From positions 1 to 64,000 of the forward strand of contig JAFDYI010000006.1 of NCBI GenBank assembly GCA_018267475.1: a stretch of 64,000 nucleotides of DNA, in the 5' to 3' direction. A model generated the notes under the pieces. It was not told the DNA's origin. It was given only the letters and a program-made list of their open reading frames with translations, and did no database searches. Source of the stretch: Bacteroidota bacterium. GTDB taxonomy: Bacteria; Bacteroidota; Bacteroidia; B-17B0; Aurantibacillaceae. Positions 53,834 to 61,222 of this stretch are shown here, in pieces (within the stretch, counting starts at the first letter, position 1; the number at the start of each line of letters is the position of its first letter). Made by a program: the position numbers and the translations under genes.

Positions 53834-54406
53834 ATGAGAGAAAGCGCTGCCATAGACGTTTTTTTTGCAGAAAAATTTAACGTTTTGCTAAGCCAGGTGC
53901 CGGCCAACGAAACTGTATTGGTTTCTTTTAACGGCCTTTTATCGCAAGAACAAGTTTCTAAATTAGAAACTCAAGTAGAATCATCTATTGTAGAAGCCGG
54001 TGTGGCAAAAGCCCCCCTAAAAAAGATATTTTTTATTAGTGTAGAAACCTTGCAAAACATGCTTATTCATGGGAATAAAGACGTGGAAGGCAAACAACAT
54101 AACTTTTTTATTCTTAGAAAAAACGGAGTAAAAACAACCATTACCTCGGCCAATTTAATTGAAGCAAAAAATATTGTAGGAGTAGAAAATCAAATGAAAA
54201 CCATTAACGCTTTTGATGAGCCTGCTGCCTTAAAACAATACTATATGGACCATCTCGAAAAAAATGAAATATCGGCTAAAGAGGGCGCCGGCTTAGGATT
54301 TATTACCATTGCCATGAAGTCGGGTAATAAATTAAGCTACGAATTTGATAAAATAAACGATGGCGCTTCGTTGTTTTTACTTACCTCTACCGTTTCATTA
54401 GAGTAA
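53834..54406 (+). CDS. SiaB-like (DUF6272) family protein kinase
   Basis: 190 residues from ATG 53834, with no signal peptide. It has the features I know of the SiaB/DUF6272 family: VLVSFNGLLSQEQVSKLE at the start, APLKKIFFISVETLQNMLIH in the middle, KNGVKTTITSANLIEAKNI and the Gly-rich GAGLGFITIAMKSGNKLSYE near the end. In Pseudomonas, SiaB phosphorylates the STAS-like protein SiaC and SiaA, a SpoIIE phosphatase, removes the phosphate. Two SpoIIE phosphatases are encoded 12-20 kb to the left, but no SiaC homologue is in the window. A partner-switch role is inferred. It lies between dNK (6 bp) and the permease gene (29 bp). Confidence 0.75.
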   Translation: MRESAAIDVFFAEKFNVLLSQVPANETVLVSFNGLLSQEQVSKLETQVESSIVEAGVAKAPLKKIFFISVETLQNMLIHGNKDVEGKQHNFFILRKNGVKTTITSANLIEAKNIVGVENQMKTINAFDEPAALKQYYMDHLEKNEISAKEGAGLGFITIAMKSGNKLSYEFDKINDGASLFLLTSTVSLE

Positions 54407-54435
54407 CTCTTTAGCAGAAAAAAAACAAACACATT

Positions 54436-55872
54436 ATGTCAGTATTATTCAGAAAAAAATCATTGGAGCAGTTATTAAATGCGGCCAACGAAAAAGGACT
54501 TAAAAAAACATTAGGAGCCGGCTCTTTGGTAGCTTTGGGTATAGGCGCCATTATAGGCGCGGGTTTGTTTGTGCGCACGGCTGCCGCCTCGGCCGAAGCG
54601 GCAGGCTCAGCTGTTACCTTATCGTTTGTAGTAGCAGCCGTGGGATGCCTTTTTGCCGGACTGTGTTATGCCGAGTTTGCCTCTATGATACCCATTGCAG
54701 GTAGCGCCTACACTTATGCCTATGCTACTATGGGCGAGTTAGTAGCCTGGATTATTGGTTGGGCTCTTATTATGGAATACGCTTTAGGGGCGGCCACCGT
54801 TTCTATTGCTTGGAGCGAATACTTGAATCATTTGTTAGGAGGCTCCATACCCTATCAGTGGTGCCACTCTCCTTTTGAAACATCAGCCGCAGGGGTGCAC
54901 GGTATTATGAACATACCGGCTTTGTTTGTATTGCTTCTGTTGTCGCTATTGCTTATTAAGGGTACGCAAGAGTCGGCTATGGTAAATGCTATTATCGTAT
55001 TTATTAAAGTAGCCATTGTGTTGGTATTTATTTTTATAGGCTGGGGCTTTATTAACCCGGCTAACCACACTCCCTATCTTATTCCCGAAGGGGTAGAGGG
55101 GCACGAAGGCGTGTTTAAGCACGGCTGGGGTGGCGTGTTGGGTGGGGCAGCTATTGTGTTTTTTGCGTTTATTGGTTTTGATGCTGTTTCTACGGCGGCA
55201 CAAGAAGCCAAAAACCCTAAGAAAGACATGCCTATTGGTATATTAGGCTCGCTGTTGGTGTGTACCATTTTGTATATTTTGTTTTCGCATGTGCTTACCG
55301 GTGTAGCCAACTGGCACGAGTTTGAAAAAGCGGGCAAAGAAGCCTCCGTAGCTTATGCCATTCATACGTATATGATGGGTTATGCTTGGTTGGGAACAGC
55401 CGTTACCGTTGCTATTTTAGCCGGATTTTCTTCCGTTATTTTGGTAATGCTTATGGGGCAGTCAAGGGTGTTTTACTCGATGGCGCACGACGGCTTGCTG
55501 CCCAAAATTTTTTCTGATTTACACCCTAAATTTGGTACGCCATACAAATCAAACATCATTCTTTTTGTATTTGTGGGTTTGTTTGCCGGATTTGTACCGG
55601 GTAGCGTAGCCGGAGATTTAACATCATTCGGAACTTTGTTGGCTTTTGTTATTGTGAGTGCCGGTGTGTGGATTATGCGCCGCTCAAACCCGGATATAGA
55701 GCGCCCTTTCAGAGCTCCTTTAGTTCCTTTAGTGCCTATTTTAGGTGTTTTAGTGTGCGGCGGTATGATTGTAGCTTTAGATATTACTACGCTAAAAGCA
55801 GCTATTTTGTGGATGATTATTGGTTTTGCCGTATATTTCCTATACGGAAAGAAAAACAGCAAGCTAAACTAA
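54436..55872 (+). CDS. APC-superfamily amino acid permease (CAT/YfnA-like)
   Basis: 478 residues, about 12 membrane helices. The first helix has the unwound Gly motif GIGAIIGAGLFVRTAAASAE that binds the amino-acid backbone. The next helices show CYAEFASMIPIAGSAYTYAY and GWALIMEYALGAATVSIAWS. Further on are FFAFIGFDAVSTAAQEAKNP and VMLMGQSRVFYSMAHDGLLP, all hallmarks of the cationic amino acid transporter (CAT) group of APC. Bacterial members import amino acids with protons and are often of broad range; the substrate is not certain. The gene starts at ATG 54436, 29 bp after the SiaB-like gene, and may belong to the same transcript. Confidence 0.92.
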   Translation: MSVLFRKKSLEQLLNAANEKGLKKTLGAGSLVALGIGAIIGAGLFVRTAAASAEAAGSAVTLSFVVAAVGCLFAGLCYAEFASMIPIAGSAYTYAYATMGELVAWIIGWALIMEYALGAATVSIAWSEYLNHLLGGSIPYQWCHSPFETSAAGVHGIMNIPALFVLLLLSLLLIKGTQESAMVNAIIVFIKVAIVLVFIFIGWGFINPANHTPYLIPEGVEGHEGVFKHGWGGVLGGAAIVFFAFIGFDAVSTAAQEAKNPKKDMPIGILGSLLVCTILYILFSHVLTGVANWHEFEKAGKEASVAYAIHTYMMGYAWLGTAVTVAILAGFSSVILVMLMGQSRVFYSMAHDGLLPKIFSDLHPKFGTPYKSNIILFVFVGLFAGFVPGSVAGDLTSFGTLLAFVIVSAGVWIMRRSNPDIERPFRAPLVPLVPILGVLVCGGMIVALDITTLKAAILWMIIGFAVYFLYGKKNSKLN

Positions 55873-56033
55873 GCACGCATCAAGAGTACATTTTTTAAAG
55901 ACTCTGGTATTGATTTTTTATGTAAAAACACATGCCATTTTTGTATTATCAAGGTGCGGTGTCGGTTGCGCTTTTATTTTAAAATGAGTACTTGAAATTT
56001 ATTAGCTCCCGCTTGGAGTAATTTATTTAGCTG

Positions 56034-56771
56034 CTAATATACAAAAAATTTAATCCCAGCGGAATAGTATAAGGTAGAATGAAAATCAAGCCACGTGGCA
56101 ACACTATTGTAATAGGGAAGTGAAGTATTAGATATTTTTAAACTCAAAAAAGTCCTTGGAAAAACACGAATATCAGAGGATACGTAAAACACAGGAAAAA
56201 ATTCTCCTTTAGAAGATGTTTGATGAGATTGATACATAGCATATTCTTGATAGCTCGTAATATTTTCTCTTGTAAAGGTATAAAAATTAGCTGCAAAACC
56301 TGCCGATACCAGTATTCTTTTTTTTAATCGGTACTGCAAACCTAAAGGAACAGAAAAATTACCAACCGTAAGAGTTGAGCTGGCTTCTAAACCCCATAAC
56401 CCATTTATTAAGTATAAGGAATCACTTAACGCAATATTTTTTTGAAAACTTAAAGTAGCATCAACTCCCGTTTCAAAATAAAATCTCTTTGTTATTTTAA
56501 AATTAGCATGAACATAAAACATAAGCCCATTGCCAAGTGAGGAAGACTGATAAATAGATTTAGTTACATGATGCACCGCATACGGGCTACTGGATGATGT
56601 GTTCGGTATATTTCCTGAATGCTCTGCCCAGCCATAAAGATTTCTATTTTGAGGAATAGACAAATAACAACCACCCGTTATATTAAACTTTTTTGTGTAC
56701 AAAACGGTATCTTTTTGACTAAACATATATAGAGAATGTAGTGCACAAAAAAAGACGATTATTTTTTTCAT
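56034..56771 (-). CDS. Predicted outer-membrane beta-barrel or surface protein of unknown function
   Basis: 245 residues from the ATG at 56771 (a TTG at 56780 adds three residues). The signal peptide is KKIIVFFCALHSLYMFSQ. The body alternates short aromatic strands, such as KRFYFETGVDATLSFQ, LQYRLKKRILVSAGFAANFY and GEFFPVFYVSSDIRVFP, and it ends STLYYSAGIKFFVY with a terminal Tyr. This is the look of a small (8-10 strand) outer-membrane barrel common in Bacteroidota. No named family is recognised. A good promoter match lies 130 nt upstream. Confidence 0.65.
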   Translation of the reverse strand: MKKIIVFFCALHSLYMFSQKDTVLYTKKFNITGGCYLSIPQNRNLYGWAEHSGNIPNTSSSSPYAVHHVTKSIYQSSSLGNGLMFYVHANFKITKRFYFETGVDATLSFQKNIALSDSLYLINGLWGLEASSTLTVGNFSVPLGLQYRLKKRILVSAGFAANFYTFTRENITSYQEYAMYQSHQTSSKGEFFPVFYVSSDIRVFPRTFLSLKISNTSLPYYNSVATWLDFHSTLYYSAGIKFFVY

Positions 56772-56901
56772 TTTAAGCAATACGATTTATCGTTGAATAA
56801 TGAGTTTGTTGTCAATAGCGCCCTAAACGTTAAAAAAAGAGAGGAATAATTAAGTAACTCTAATTATATTAGAGGCTGCAAACAAAAAAATCCTCTTATG
56901 G

Positions 56902-56935
56902 CAAATATAACTTTATTTTCTTAGATTGTATCAAA
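56902..56935 (-). promoter_or_regulatory. Promoter candidate of the small barrel gene, with long leader
   Basis: Minus-strand TTTG (56932-56935), 22-nt spacer, TATATTTG (56902-56909). The predicted leader to the ATG at 56771 is about 125 nt, long for this genome; I see no clear structure in it. Confidence 0.45.
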
Positions 56936-56998
56936 GATTGACCGTCCTAGTAGTATTAGCTCCCAATCAGGGAGTGCTTTGCTGAGCTTGAAAATAAA

Positions 56999-57037
56999 AA
57001 ACCCTTTACGTTGTTGTAAAGGGTTTCGTTTTTTTTT
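56999..57037 (-). terminator. Bidirectional terminator after rpmA
   Basis: An 11-bp perfect stem, AAACCCTTTAC (56999-57009) with GTAAAGGGTTT (57016-57026), loop GTTGTT. It is flanked by AAAATAAAAA on the left, which gives TTTTTATTTT for minus-strand transcription, and by nine Ts on the right. Its main job is probably to end the rplU-rpmA mRNA. Confidence 0.8.
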
Positions 57038-57051
57038 AAGAGGTAGTTTGC

Positions 57052-57315
57052 TTATGCTTGCGTAGCAGGAACCACCGATACGTACGAACGGTTATCGCGT
57101 TTTTTGCGAAACACTACGGTTCCATCAACCAACGCAAAAATAGTATGGTCTTTGCCTATACCTACGTTTTCGCCGGGGTGGTGTTTGGTGCCACGCTGAC
57201 GAACAATAATGTTGCCGCTTACGCACTCAGAGCCACCATATATTTTGATGCCTAAACGTTTACTGTGCGATTCGCGACCGTTTTTTACCTTACCTTCACC
57301 TTTCTTGTGTGCCAT
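57052..57315 (-). CDS. rpmA: 50S ribosomal protein L27
   Basis: 87 residues. L27 sits near the peptidyl-transferase centre and its N-terminus reaches the tRNA ends. The sequence starts [20 protein letters not shown], with [20 protein letters not shown] and [13 protein letters not shown] further on, all as in L27. The start has no cleaved extension like that of Firmicutes. It lies 31 bp downstream of rplU on the same transcript and is followed by a strong terminator. Confidence 0.96.
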   Translation of the reverse strand: MAHKKGEGKVKNGRESHSKRLGIKIYGGSECVSGNIIVRQRGTKHHPGENVGIGKDHTIFALVDGTVVFRKKRDNRSYVSVVPATQA

Positions 57316-57346
57316 TTTTTTTAAATTTTAGAGGTTTACAATAATT

Positions 57347-57835
57347 TTAGTCTTCTTTCTTTTTAGCTACCTTTTTTACGGCTGCTTTCTTGGCCGGAGC
57401 TTTTTTTGCGGCTGCTTTTTTTACTGGTGCCTTTACTTCCGCTTTTGGTTCAGCAGCTTCTTTGCCAATTCTGGGTGTAAATTGCTGTTTTTTTACTTCT
57501 AGTTTTTCTTTTAACGATTCGCCTTTACCTAAGATGCCTTGCACCAAAATTTGAGTGAAATCTTGACGGTGCCCGTTCATTTTTTGATAGGTTTTGCGGC
57601 GTTTCTTTTTAAATACCAACACTTTTTCTCCGCGTAAGTGTTGTACCACAGTGGCTGCTATTTTAGCGCCATCTACGGTGGGGCTGCCTACGGTTATTTT
57701 ACCGGCATTGTCAATCAACAATACCTCGTTAAATTCCACATCGGCGCCTTCGTTAGCCTTTAGGCGGTGAACGTAAAGCTTAGAGCCTCGTTCCACTTTA
57801 AATTGTTGCCCGGCTATTTTTACAATTGCGTACAT
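57347..57835 (-). CDS. rplU: 50S ribosomal protein L21 with a long Ala/Lys-rich C-terminal tail
   Basis: 162 residues. The first ~103 residues are a complete L21 (MYAIVKIAGQQFKVERGSKL, VLVFKKKRRKTYQKMNGHRQ). The other ~55 are an extension in which the last 30 are repeats of KKAAAKKAPAKKAAVKKVAK, reminiscent of histone H1-like tails. Typical bacterial L21 stops at about 103, though tails of this kind occur in some Bacteroidota. The tail is basic and may contact rRNA or nucleoid; no function is shown. rpmA follows 31 bp downstream. Its promoter and -33 box are clear. Confidence 0.95.
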   Translation of the reverse strand: MYAIVKIAGQQFKVERGSKLYVHRLKANEGADVEFNEVLLIDNAGKITVGSPTVDGAKIAATVVQHLRGEKVLVFKKKRRKTYQKMNGHRQDFTQILVQGILGKGESLKEKLEVKKQQFTPRIGKEAAEPKAEVKAPVKKAAAKKAPAKKAAVKKVAKKKED

Positions 57836-57863
57836 GATTTATTTTTTTATTAAATTAGGGGTG

Positions 57864-57895
57864 CAAATATAGGTTTTTATTTTTAATCAGCCAAA
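57864..57895 (-). promoter_or_regulatory. Promoter of rplU-rpmA
   Basis: Minus-strand TTTG at -33 (57892-57895), 20-nt spacer, TATATTTG at -7 (57864-57871), 28 nt before the rplU ATG. Confidence 0.65.
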
Positions 57896-57956
57896 ATTAA
57901 GTTTTTTGAAAAAAATAAGGTGCCTTTTATAATAAAAAGGGCATTCGCAAAAAACA

Positions 57957-57987
57957 TTGGTATAACTAAAATATTTTTTAATCTTTG
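57957..57987 (+). promoter_or_regulatory. Promoter candidate of the GT2 glycosyltransferase gene
   Basis: TTG at -33 (57957-57959), 19-nt spacer, and TAATCTTTG (57979-57987), which fits TAnnTTTG with one extra base. It overlaps a GTG at 57987 that could be mistaken for the start codon. Confidence 0.35.
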
Positions 57988-58013
57988 TGCAAATAATAAA
58001 AGAGTATAAGCCC

Positions 58014-58940
58014 GTGCGCCTATCTATCATTATACCGGTTTACAACGAGTACGACTCCATACCCGAGTTGCACCAACGCCTTAGTAAGGTAGCCGCTGCT
58101 ATTAGCGCTGATTATGAACTTGTTTTTATAAACGATGGCAGCAAAGATGCCTCTTTAGAGCGTTTAATTCTTTTAGCGCAAAGCGATGCGCGTGTTTTTT
58201 ATATCAATTTTAGTCGCAACTTTGGGCACCAAATAGCGGTAACAGCCGGTTTAGACCATTGCGGGGGCGAGGTAGTGGCTATTATAGATGCCGATTTGCA
58301 AGACCCACCCGAACTTATTTTGGAAATGTATAAAAAACACCAAGAAGGCTTTGATGTGGTGTATGCCCGGCGTGCCAAGCGCAAAGGCGAAAATTTTTTC
58401 AAGAAAGTAACAGCTAGCCTTTTTTACCGCCTTATGGTAAAAATTACCTCTATCAACATTCCTATTGATACCGGCGATTTTAGACTTATAGATAGAAAAA
58501 TAGTAGATTGCTTAAAACAAATGCCGGAGCAAAACAAGTTTTTGCGTGGGCAAATTGCCTGGGCCGGTTTTAAACAAACATCGGTAGAGTTTGTGCGAGA
58601 GGAGCGCAAATACGGAGCCACCGGCTACCCACTAAAAAAAATGATTCGCTTTGCCTTAGATGGCATCACCGCTTTTTCAGACCGCCCCCTTACCCTTGTA
58701 ACTCAGATGGGAATTGCCGTGTCGCTGATTGCTTTTATTATCATTCTATATGCTATGTATGCCTATTTTATTTATGAAAAAACCATGCCGGGCTGGACGT
58801 CCATATTAGTTAGCACCATGTTTATAGGCGGTATTCAACTTATATCCATCGGCATTATTGGCTTGTATGTAAGTCGTATCAATAAAAATGTAATAAACCG
58901 TCCGCTGTATTTAATTCAAAACACCAACTTAAAAAAATAG
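58014..58940 (+). CDS. GT2 glycosyltransferase, polyprenyl-phosphate sugar synthase type (GtrB/DPM1-like)
   Basis: 308 residues from a GTG at 58014. An in-frame GTG at 57987 would add nine residues, but a -7-like box overlaps it; both are non-ATG, so the start is uncertain. The GT-A domain opens with LSIIIPVYNEYDSIPELHQR, shows FINDGSKDASLE and the DXD-like motif AIIDADLQDPPE, and the acceptor region TGDFRLIDRKIVDCL. Two membrane helices lie near residues 230-300 (MGIAVSLIAFIIILYAMYAY, then ISIGIIGLYVSRI), as in GtrB-type enzymes. These transfer a sugar to polyprenyl phosphate, feeding GT-C enzymes. The GT-C gene next door, 16 bp away, fits this well. Confidence 0.88.
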   Translation: MRLSIIIPVYNEYDSIPELHQRLSKVAAAISADYELVFINDGSKDASLERLILLAQSDARVFYINFSRNFGHQIAVTAGLDHCGGEVVAIIDADLQDPPELILEMYKKHQEGFDVVYARRAKRKGENFFKKVTASLFYRLMVKITSINIPIDTGDFRLIDRKIVDCLKQMPEQNKFLRGQIAWAGFKQTSVEFVREERKYGATGYPLKKMIRFALDGITAFSDRPLTLVTQMGIAVSLIAFIIILYAMYAYFIYEKTMPGWTSILVSTMFIGGIQLISIGIIGLYVSRINKNVINRPLYLIQNTNLKK

Positions 58941-58956
58941 AACGCAAAATCAGGCT

Positions 58957-60639
58957 ATGAGCAAACATAAAAACCAGGCAAAGACCAAACAAGCAACGGC
59001 TACTCTTGAAAACAACAACAACTCGTTTATTTCAGACGAAAAATTATGCTTAGGTTTATTAGTGTTGCTATTGCTGCTTGTGGCTTATATTCGCTCTAAG
59101 TTTGTACAAATGCCTTTTGAGCGAGATGAAGGGGCTTACAGTTTGTACGGAAAAATGCTATTAGAAGGCAAAACACCCTATCGCGATTTTTACGAGCAAA
59201 AATTCCCGGGTATCTTTTATTTCTATGCTTTGGTGGTTGCCCTCTTTGGCGATACCGTAAAAGGTATGCACACCGGCTTTATTTTTATTAACCTAAGCAC
59301 CATTACACTCCTGTATTTTATAGTAAAAAAGCTGTTTACCCCTGTGGCGGGCATTATATCGGCGGCTACTTTTGCTATTACTTCACTTACTCCTTTTTTA
59401 AGCGGATTTACCGTGCAGTCAGAGCATGGGGTAGTGCTTATAGCCACTATCGGTATTTTGTTTTATGTGCTGGCTATACAAAAACAAAAGTGGTACTACT
59501 ACTTGCTTATGGGGCTTACTATGGGTACCGCCTTTATGACTAAAACCACCGGCTTGTTTTTTATGGCTTGGGGAGGCGTTATTTTAATCATTGATTTCTT
59601 TTTTGAGAAAGAAAAAAACTACAAGCTTTTTTTTAGAAACCTTTTTTTATACGGAGGAGGAGCATCTGTTGTTATTCTTTGGTTGTTTCTTTTAATATAC
59701 CTGAAAGGTGCTTTTGCTGATATGGTTTTTTGGACTTACGATATTCCCAAGCACTATGTAAACAAAGTGCCGTTTGAAGAAGGCATTAAGTATTTTGGTT
59801 ATAGCAAAGAAGCCATTCTGCACGACTATAAATTTTTTTGGTATCAGCTTTTTTTGGCAGGCGCCGTATGTTTGTTTAAAGCAATTCCTTTAAAAACAAA
59901 AGCCTTTGCGGTGTCCATAGCGGCTTTTTCATCGCTTACCATTGTGCCGGGTTTTTATTTTTATGGCCACTATTGGATACAACTTTTGCCCGGCTTAGCC
60001 ATTTTGTCGGGTTTTGCTTTTTATGGGCTAACCCAAGTTTTAAAAACACGCTTTACTATTCATGAAAATAAAACCAAGTATGTTTATTTGTCGGTTTTTA
60101 CGCTGTTTTTTTTAAGCAATATAGCCATCAATCGTTCGTACTATTTCAAACCTAATTATTACAAAATTTTACGCACCGTGTATGGCAACAATCCTTTTCC
60201 GGAGTGTATGGAAATAGGTAAATATATCAACAGTCATGCTAAGCCCGAAGAAGGGGTAGCCCTTATGGGCTCGGAACCGCAGCTATATTTTTATACCCAT
60301 ACCGAAGCAGCCTCTAAGCATGCTTATTTTTCAGCAGTGGTAGATAATTTGCCCGAACACCGACAATGGCAGCGCGAATACGTAGCCGGTATAGAAAAAC
60401 AAAAACCCCGCTATTTCATTTTCTTCAACCACCCTATTTCGTTGTTGGTGCAAGCCAATACCGACCGCTACGTTTTTGAGTGGGCCAACAAATACCTTAC
60501 CGAACACTATAAACTTGTGGGTTTAGCCGATATGATTGATGGAGGACAAACGGTGTACGTATGGAACGAAGAACTGATGAACTATAAACCCGTAGCAAAC
60601 AACCGCATATACGTGTATGAACGCGTAGCCGGGAAGTAG
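58957..60639 (+). CDS. GT-C membrane glycosyltransferase, GT39/PMT-like
   Basis: 560 residues from ATG 58957, with about 11 membrane helices after a hydrophilic N-terminus. The first periplasmic loop has PFERDEGAYSLYGKMLLEGK, with the acidic DE motif of GT-C (PMT/ArnT) enzymes, and YRDFYEQKFPGIFYFYAL just after. The end is soluble (residues 400-560). GT-C enzymes use lipid-phosphate sugars, and the GT2 gene 16 bp upstream would make such a donor. Acceptor (protein, lipid A or glycan) is unknown. Two other glycosyltransferases are in the window but not nearby. Confidence 0.85.
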   Translation: MSKHKNQAKTKQATATLENNNNSFISDEKLCLGLLVLLLLLVAYIRSKFVQMPFERDEGAYSLYGKMLLEGKTPYRDFYEQKFPGIFYFYALVVALFGDTVKGMHTGFIFINLSTITLLYFIVKKLFTPVAGIISAATFAITSLTPFLSGFTVQSEHGVVLIATIGILFYVLAIQKQKWYYYLLMGLTMGTAFMTKTTGLFFMAWGGVILIIDFFFEKEKNYKLFFRNLFLYGGGASVVILWLFLLIYLKGAFADMVFWTYDIPKHYVNKVPFEEGIKYFGYSKEAILHDYKFFWYQLFLAGAVCLFKAIPLKTKAFAVSIAAFSSLTIVPGFYFYGHYWIQLLPGLAILSGFAFYGLTQVLKTRFTIHENKTKYVYLSVFTLFFLSNIAINRSYYFKPNYYKILRTVYGNNPFPECMEIGKYINSHAKPEEGVALMGSEPQLYFYTHTEAASKHAYFSAVVDNLPEHRQWQREYVAGIEKQKPRYFIFFNHPISLLVQANTDRYVFEWANKYLTEHYKLVGLADMIDGGQTVYVWNEELMNYKPVANNRIYVYERVAGK

Positions 60640-60654
60640 TAGGCAGTTGGTCGC

Positions 60655-61164
60655 TTAGCCTTGCTTATTCATTCGCATCATTTCGCTATAGCTTAATTTT
60701 AAAGAAAAAGCGTGTAAGGCTTGCGCAATGCGTTTGGCTTTGGTTTGAGTAGTCTTAGCGCTTTCTATCCACCTGCTGTAATACTTTTGGTGCGATTGGG
60801 GAATGGATTTAAAATACGCAAGGGCTTTTTTATCTTCTGCTAAACAAAGCAACAAATCTTCAGAAAGAAGCACTTCATCTGCATCTTTCTCTAAAAGTAG
60901 AATCACTTTTTCGCCTACTAAATGTTTCTTGATGTTTTTCCGCATCACCGCGTTGATGGGCATAATAAAATCGCCGCCGCCCATAGGTATTAAACTTACC
61001 AGTTTTATAGCATAAGCATCAATAGTGCCTTTTACCCGAAATGATTTTTTAACATCCGGATTGATTTTTTGTGCCGCTTTTTGAGGTACCTCTACATAAG
61101 TCCAGCCGGTTTTCTCCCCTTGTTCTTTAAATTTTTTTAGGGTAGCTGTAATTTTAACGTTCAT
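60655..61164 (-). CDS. DUF1905 plus YdeI/OmpD-associated domain protein
   Basis: 169 residues from the ATG at 61164. The N-terminal DUF1905 beta domain is seen in GWTYVEVPQKAAQKI, KSFRVKGTIDAY and PMGGGDFIMPINAVMRKNI. The C-terminal YdeI-like helices are seen in AYFKSIPQSHQKYYSRWIES and TKAKRIAQALHAFS. Family members are linked by name to bacteriocin protection, but a biochemical role is not established. It is soluble. Its promoter abuts that of the divergent PLP enzyme. Confidence 0.85.
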   Translation of the reverse strand: MNVKITATLKKFKEQGEKTGWTYVEVPQKAAQKINPDVKKSFRVKGTIDAYAIKLVSLIPMGGGDFIMPINAVMRKNIKKHLVGEKVILLLEKDADEVLLSEDLLLCLAEDKKALAYFKSIPQSHQKYYSRWIESAKTTQTKAKRIAQALHAFSLKLSYSEMMRMNKQG

Positions 61165-61183
61165 TTAGTAGTGTAAAACAAAG

Positions 61184-61213
61184 CAAAAATATACCTTTGC
61201 AACCAAATAACAA
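61184..61213 (-). promoter_or_regulatory. Promoter of the DUF1905/YdeI gene
   Basis: Minus-strand TTG at -33 (61211-61213), 19-nt spacer, TATTTTTG at -7 (61184-61191). The -7 box touches the -7 box of the divergent gene. Confidence 0.5.
61192..61199 (+). promoter_or_regulatory. -7 promoter box (TACCTTTG) of the PLP enzyme gene
   Basis: Full TAnnTTTG match 23 nt before the ATG at 61223, next to the minus-strand -7 box at 61184-61191. A -33 TTG is not clear. Confidence 0.5.
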
Positions 61214-61222
61214 CTATAAAAA

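Noticed and set aside
55873-55920. Weak hairpin AGAGT / ACTCT after the amino acid permease as terminator.
   Set aside because: Only 5 bp of stem with a 13-nt loop; not strong enough to report.
56772-57051. The longest gap without a gene, searched for a tRNA or small RNA.
   Set aside because: I found only a promoter, the rpmA terminator and a 5-bp CTCCC/GGGAG pair near 56960; no cloverleaf or conserved RNA pattern.
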